From: Clostridia bacterium
GTDB taxonomy: Bacteria > Bacillota > Clostridia > Christensenellales > Aristaeellaceae
NCBI GenBank assembly: GCA_017459565.1
Contig: JAFUCP010000076.1
Span: 1-47,947, forward strand
Length of the DNA stretch: 47,947 bases
Direction of reading: 5' to 3'
The notes beneath the pieces are model-generated. The model was not told the origin of the DNA. It was given only the letters and a program-made list of their open reading frames with translations, and did not search any database. How positions within the stretch are numbered: position 1 is the first letter of the stretch; every line of letters starts with the position of its first letter. The position numbers were made by a program, and so were the translations under genes. Shown here in pieces: positions 46,167-47,947 of this stretch.

Positions 46167-46833
46167 TCATGGTATTCCAGCTTTCTTCATCTCTTCCAGC
46201 AGCATTGAATTCACCTCGTAGGTCAACAGGTTGTCCATACGCTCTTCTCGCCTCATGTATTCCCTGACAGCAGTTGAACTGATCCCATCTAAACCTTCTG
46301 GGGCTTGTAAGATCAAGAAAGAATCAGCATGCGCTGCAAGGGCTTGATTCTTTTGAATGATACGCTGCGGTACAAGACCATCCCTACCAAAGATAATCAC
46401 CTTGAAGTTCGATACCAATGATTCATAAGAACTCCAGCGTGCTAAACCTTCAAGCTTATCACCACCGAAGATGAAATAGATCTGCGACTCGGGATTCCCC
46501 CTTTGAATGGAAAGAAGTGTTTCAATCGTATGCCCCTTTACTGCGGTTGTCCTAAGCTCCCGTCCGTCTACACCAAGACGATGGCCTTTTTCATGGAATG
46601 ATTGAAGCATGTCGAACCTCAACTTCTCAGAAAGAACGGTCCTGTCGGTTCCGGCAGGCTTACGCTGCATCTTCCTACTGACATATGCATCACTTGAAGG
46701 GACAAAGATTCCTTTCACAATCTCATCTGGCGCGCCGGTAGTGAGTTGATCCACGGCGTACTGCATCAAATTTTATATGTGCCTTGGTCGGAGGGTTGAA
46801 CGATCCGCCCATGACGACGATCTTCTTTTTCAT
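46167..46833 (-). pseudogene. NadD-like nucleotidyltransferase, frameshifted
   Basis: Starting at ATG 46833 (GGAGGCATCA upstream) the frame reads KKKIVVMGGSFNPPTKAHIK, with the adenylyltransferase nucleotide-binding motif. At about 46767 one extra base shifts it. The rest continues in the other frame (MQYAVDQLTTGAPDEIVKGI to the end at 46167), with IYFIFGGDKLEGLARWSSYE and GISSTAVREYMRREE (ISST-x-[VI]-R) typical of nicotinate-nucleotide adenylyltransferases. A real frameshift or a sequence error are both possible. Confidence 0.8.
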
Positions 46834-46922
46834 TGATGCCTCCATTTCTACATGCGCTCTGTAATGGTTTTCTGTACATAATTCAGTATCCTTTTATTCA
46901 GTCTCCCTCTGGCATAATAATT

Positions 46923-46969
46923 CACCCCACTTGTTAATAGTATGCCATACTTGTCTAACAAATGGGGTG
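46923..46969. repeat. Nested inverted repeat
   Basis: CACCCCACTTGTTA (46923-46936) and TAACAAATGGGGTG (46956-46969) are complementary at 13 of 14 positions. Between them lies the smaller palindrome AGTATG-c-CATACT. It may be an operator or a bidirectional terminator between the NadD-like and isomerase genes. Confidence 0.5.
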
Positions 46970-47024
46970 CAGTTCACAGTTCCAGTTCTTTTCCCTGTCA
47001 TTCGTTTGATCAGGGATAGGGGCG

Positions 47025-47711
47025 TCAGTCCTTTGCCGCCGGATACTCGTTGCAGAGCAAGCGATAGGCGGGTTCATCCTCCTCGACGGTGGGGAAGCGG
47101 CCCTGAGCCTCCTCGAAGCGGTTGTCGGTGTTGTCGTCGTTGCACATGGAGACCTCGCCGATGATGACGTAGCCGGTGCCGGGCTGGACGGAGAAGTCGT
47201 GGTAGGTATAAGGATAGAGGGTCAGGCTCTCGCCGGGCTTGAGCACGATCTCCTCGCCGGCGGCCACAGTGTACTCGCGCCCGTCGGAGTAGACCTTCAC
47301 GGGGCGCTCGCGGTCGGGCAGCTCGTCCTTGCCAGCGTTCCACAGGTGGAACACCAGGTTGCCGCCGCCGCGGTTGATGATGTCTTCCATCTTGTTCCAA
47401 TGGAAGTGGTTGGGCGACAGCTGGCCGTCCTTGAGCATCATGATCTTCTCCGCGTAGGTCTTGGTGTACTTCTTGTCGTGGACGTTGCCGTTGCGCAGGG
47501 TGATCAGGTACAGGCCCTTCTCGTAGAAGTGGCCCTCGCCGTAGTCGGTGATGTCCCAGCCCAGCGCGTTGTCGCGGATCTCGTCGTATTCGTGGCCCTT
47601 CTCCTGCCACTCCTCCGGCGTGAAGCTCAAAAACGGCGGCAGCTCGAAGCGGTGCTCCTTCAGGAGCGCTTCAAAGTCCTTGATGCAGGTGTTGATCTCG
47701 GAGCGTTTCAT
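47025..47711 (-). CDS. D-lyxose / D-mannose ketol-isomerase
   Basis: A 228-residue cupin-type sugar isomerase that converts D-lyxose to D-xylulose (and often D-mannose to D-fructose). Metal-binding residues of the family fit NHFHWNKMED (H102, H104, E109) and YPYTYHDF (H171). ATG 47711 follows AGAGGTC. It is a cytoplasmic host metabolic gene outside the phage elements. Confidence 0.9.
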   Translation of the reverse strand: MKRSEINTCIKDFEALLKEHRFELPPFLSFTPEEWQEKGHEYDEIRDNALGWDITDYGEGHFYEKGLYLITLRNGNVHDKKYTKTYAEKIMMLKDGQLSPNHFHWNKMEDIINRGGGNLVFHLWNAGKDELPDRERPVKVYSDGREYTVAAGEEIVLKPGESLTLYPYTYHDFSVQPGTGYVIIGEVSMCNDDNTDNRFEEAQGRFPTVEEDEPAYRLLCNEYPAAKD

Positions 47712-47798
47712 GACACATGACCTCTCTTTGCTTGATGAATGGATGCCTCTATGGGAGATTATAGCACATACGGGTGGGCGGCGCAAGGTTTTTTATAT

Positions 47799-47898
47799 TT
47801 GTGTGTTTCAGAGAAGTATGGTATAATGGTTAGGAAAACGGAACGTTTTCCGGGTCGGCGGGCCCCGAAGGGCAGCACGCCGACAATCATGGTATAAT
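47799..47898 (+). promoter_or_regulatory. Promoters and leader hairpins before the last gene
   Basis: TTGTGT, 17 bp, TATAAT (47822-47827) forms one promoter; TGGTATAAT at about 47890-47898 forms a second, extended -10 one. Between them lie hairpins GGAAAAC-ggaac-GTTTTCC and GTCGGCG...CGCCGAC. Confidence 0.55.
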
Positions 47899-47934
47899 GA
47901 CATCGATAAGGTTGTTTTATGATGAGGTGATGGC

Positions 47935-47947
47935 ATGGATACCCTAC
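47935..47947 (+). CDS. Start of a gene running out of the window
   Basis: ATG 47935 follows GATGAGGTGATGGC. Only four codons (M-D-T-L) are visible, so nothing can be said about the product. Confidence 0.45.

Overview
The window looks like chromosomal DNA of a GC-rich Clostridia-type Firmicute, probably a gut Oscillospirales-like bacterium (inference from GC-rich codon use, strong AGGAGG-type ribosome binding sites and the phage families present; no 16S or other lineage marker is visible). It holds one apparently complete siphovirus-type prophage (about 41 kb) integrated in a tRNA-Pro(CGG) gene, followed in tandem by the left end of a second, related but decapitated prophage, and then by host genes.

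Layout. 1-135: end of tRNA-Thr(CGT) and a complete tRNA-Pro(CGG). 91-140 and 41175-41224 are a 50-bp direct repeat with one mismatch: the att core. 298-2653 (minus): integrase, a small membrane protein and the XRE-type repressor. 2884-11531 (plus): early operon with two small regulators, a helix-turn-helix protein, a toprim primase/DUF927-type helicase, HNH nuclease, DUF3102 and ORF6C proteins, SSB and an ArpU/RinA-type late activator. 11554-11629: probable late promoter. 11818-20999: HNH, small and large terminase, portal, ClpP-type protease, HK97 capsid, connectors, major tail protein and a tail chaperone with a GGGAAAC -1 frameshift site. 21170-32509: distal tail protein, a tail protein with 13 HxH motifs, a 2216-residue tail fibre, and a diversity-generating retroelement (DGR) made of variable repeat, template repeat and reverse transcriptase. 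32646-34601: CHAP endolysin and holin. 34606-35538: a self-contained cassette with a ribbon-helix-helix repressor diverging from a consensus promoter that drives two very small hydrophobic peptides. 35558-38827: tape measure protein, far from its usual place after the tail chaperone. 38956-40228: adenine methyltransferase and MazG-like protein. 40229-40600: structured 184-bp tandem duplication.

Second element. 41404-44630 carries a second integrase, repressor, operators and the start of an early operon with the same gene order as the first prophage, but its primase breaks at about 44630, where it is joined to an oppositely oriented BspA-type leucine-rich-repeat gene. Beyond lie a frameshifted NadD-like nucleotidyltransferase gene, a D-lyxose/D-mannose isomerase gene and the start of another gene.

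Main points. (1) The DGR is very clear: over 139 bp all 13 differences between variable and template repeat fall on template adenines. (2) Six clusters, each with three short hairpins that mostly have 3-nt loops, sit at the 3' ends of late genes. Three are translated in frame into protein C-termini, and two are inverted copies of each other with compensating base changes. (3) A perfect 24-bp palindrome occurs five times, each between a gene end and the next ribosome binding site. (4) The regulated small-peptide cassette has its own promoter, operators and terminator. I cannot assign points 2 and 3 to any named element.
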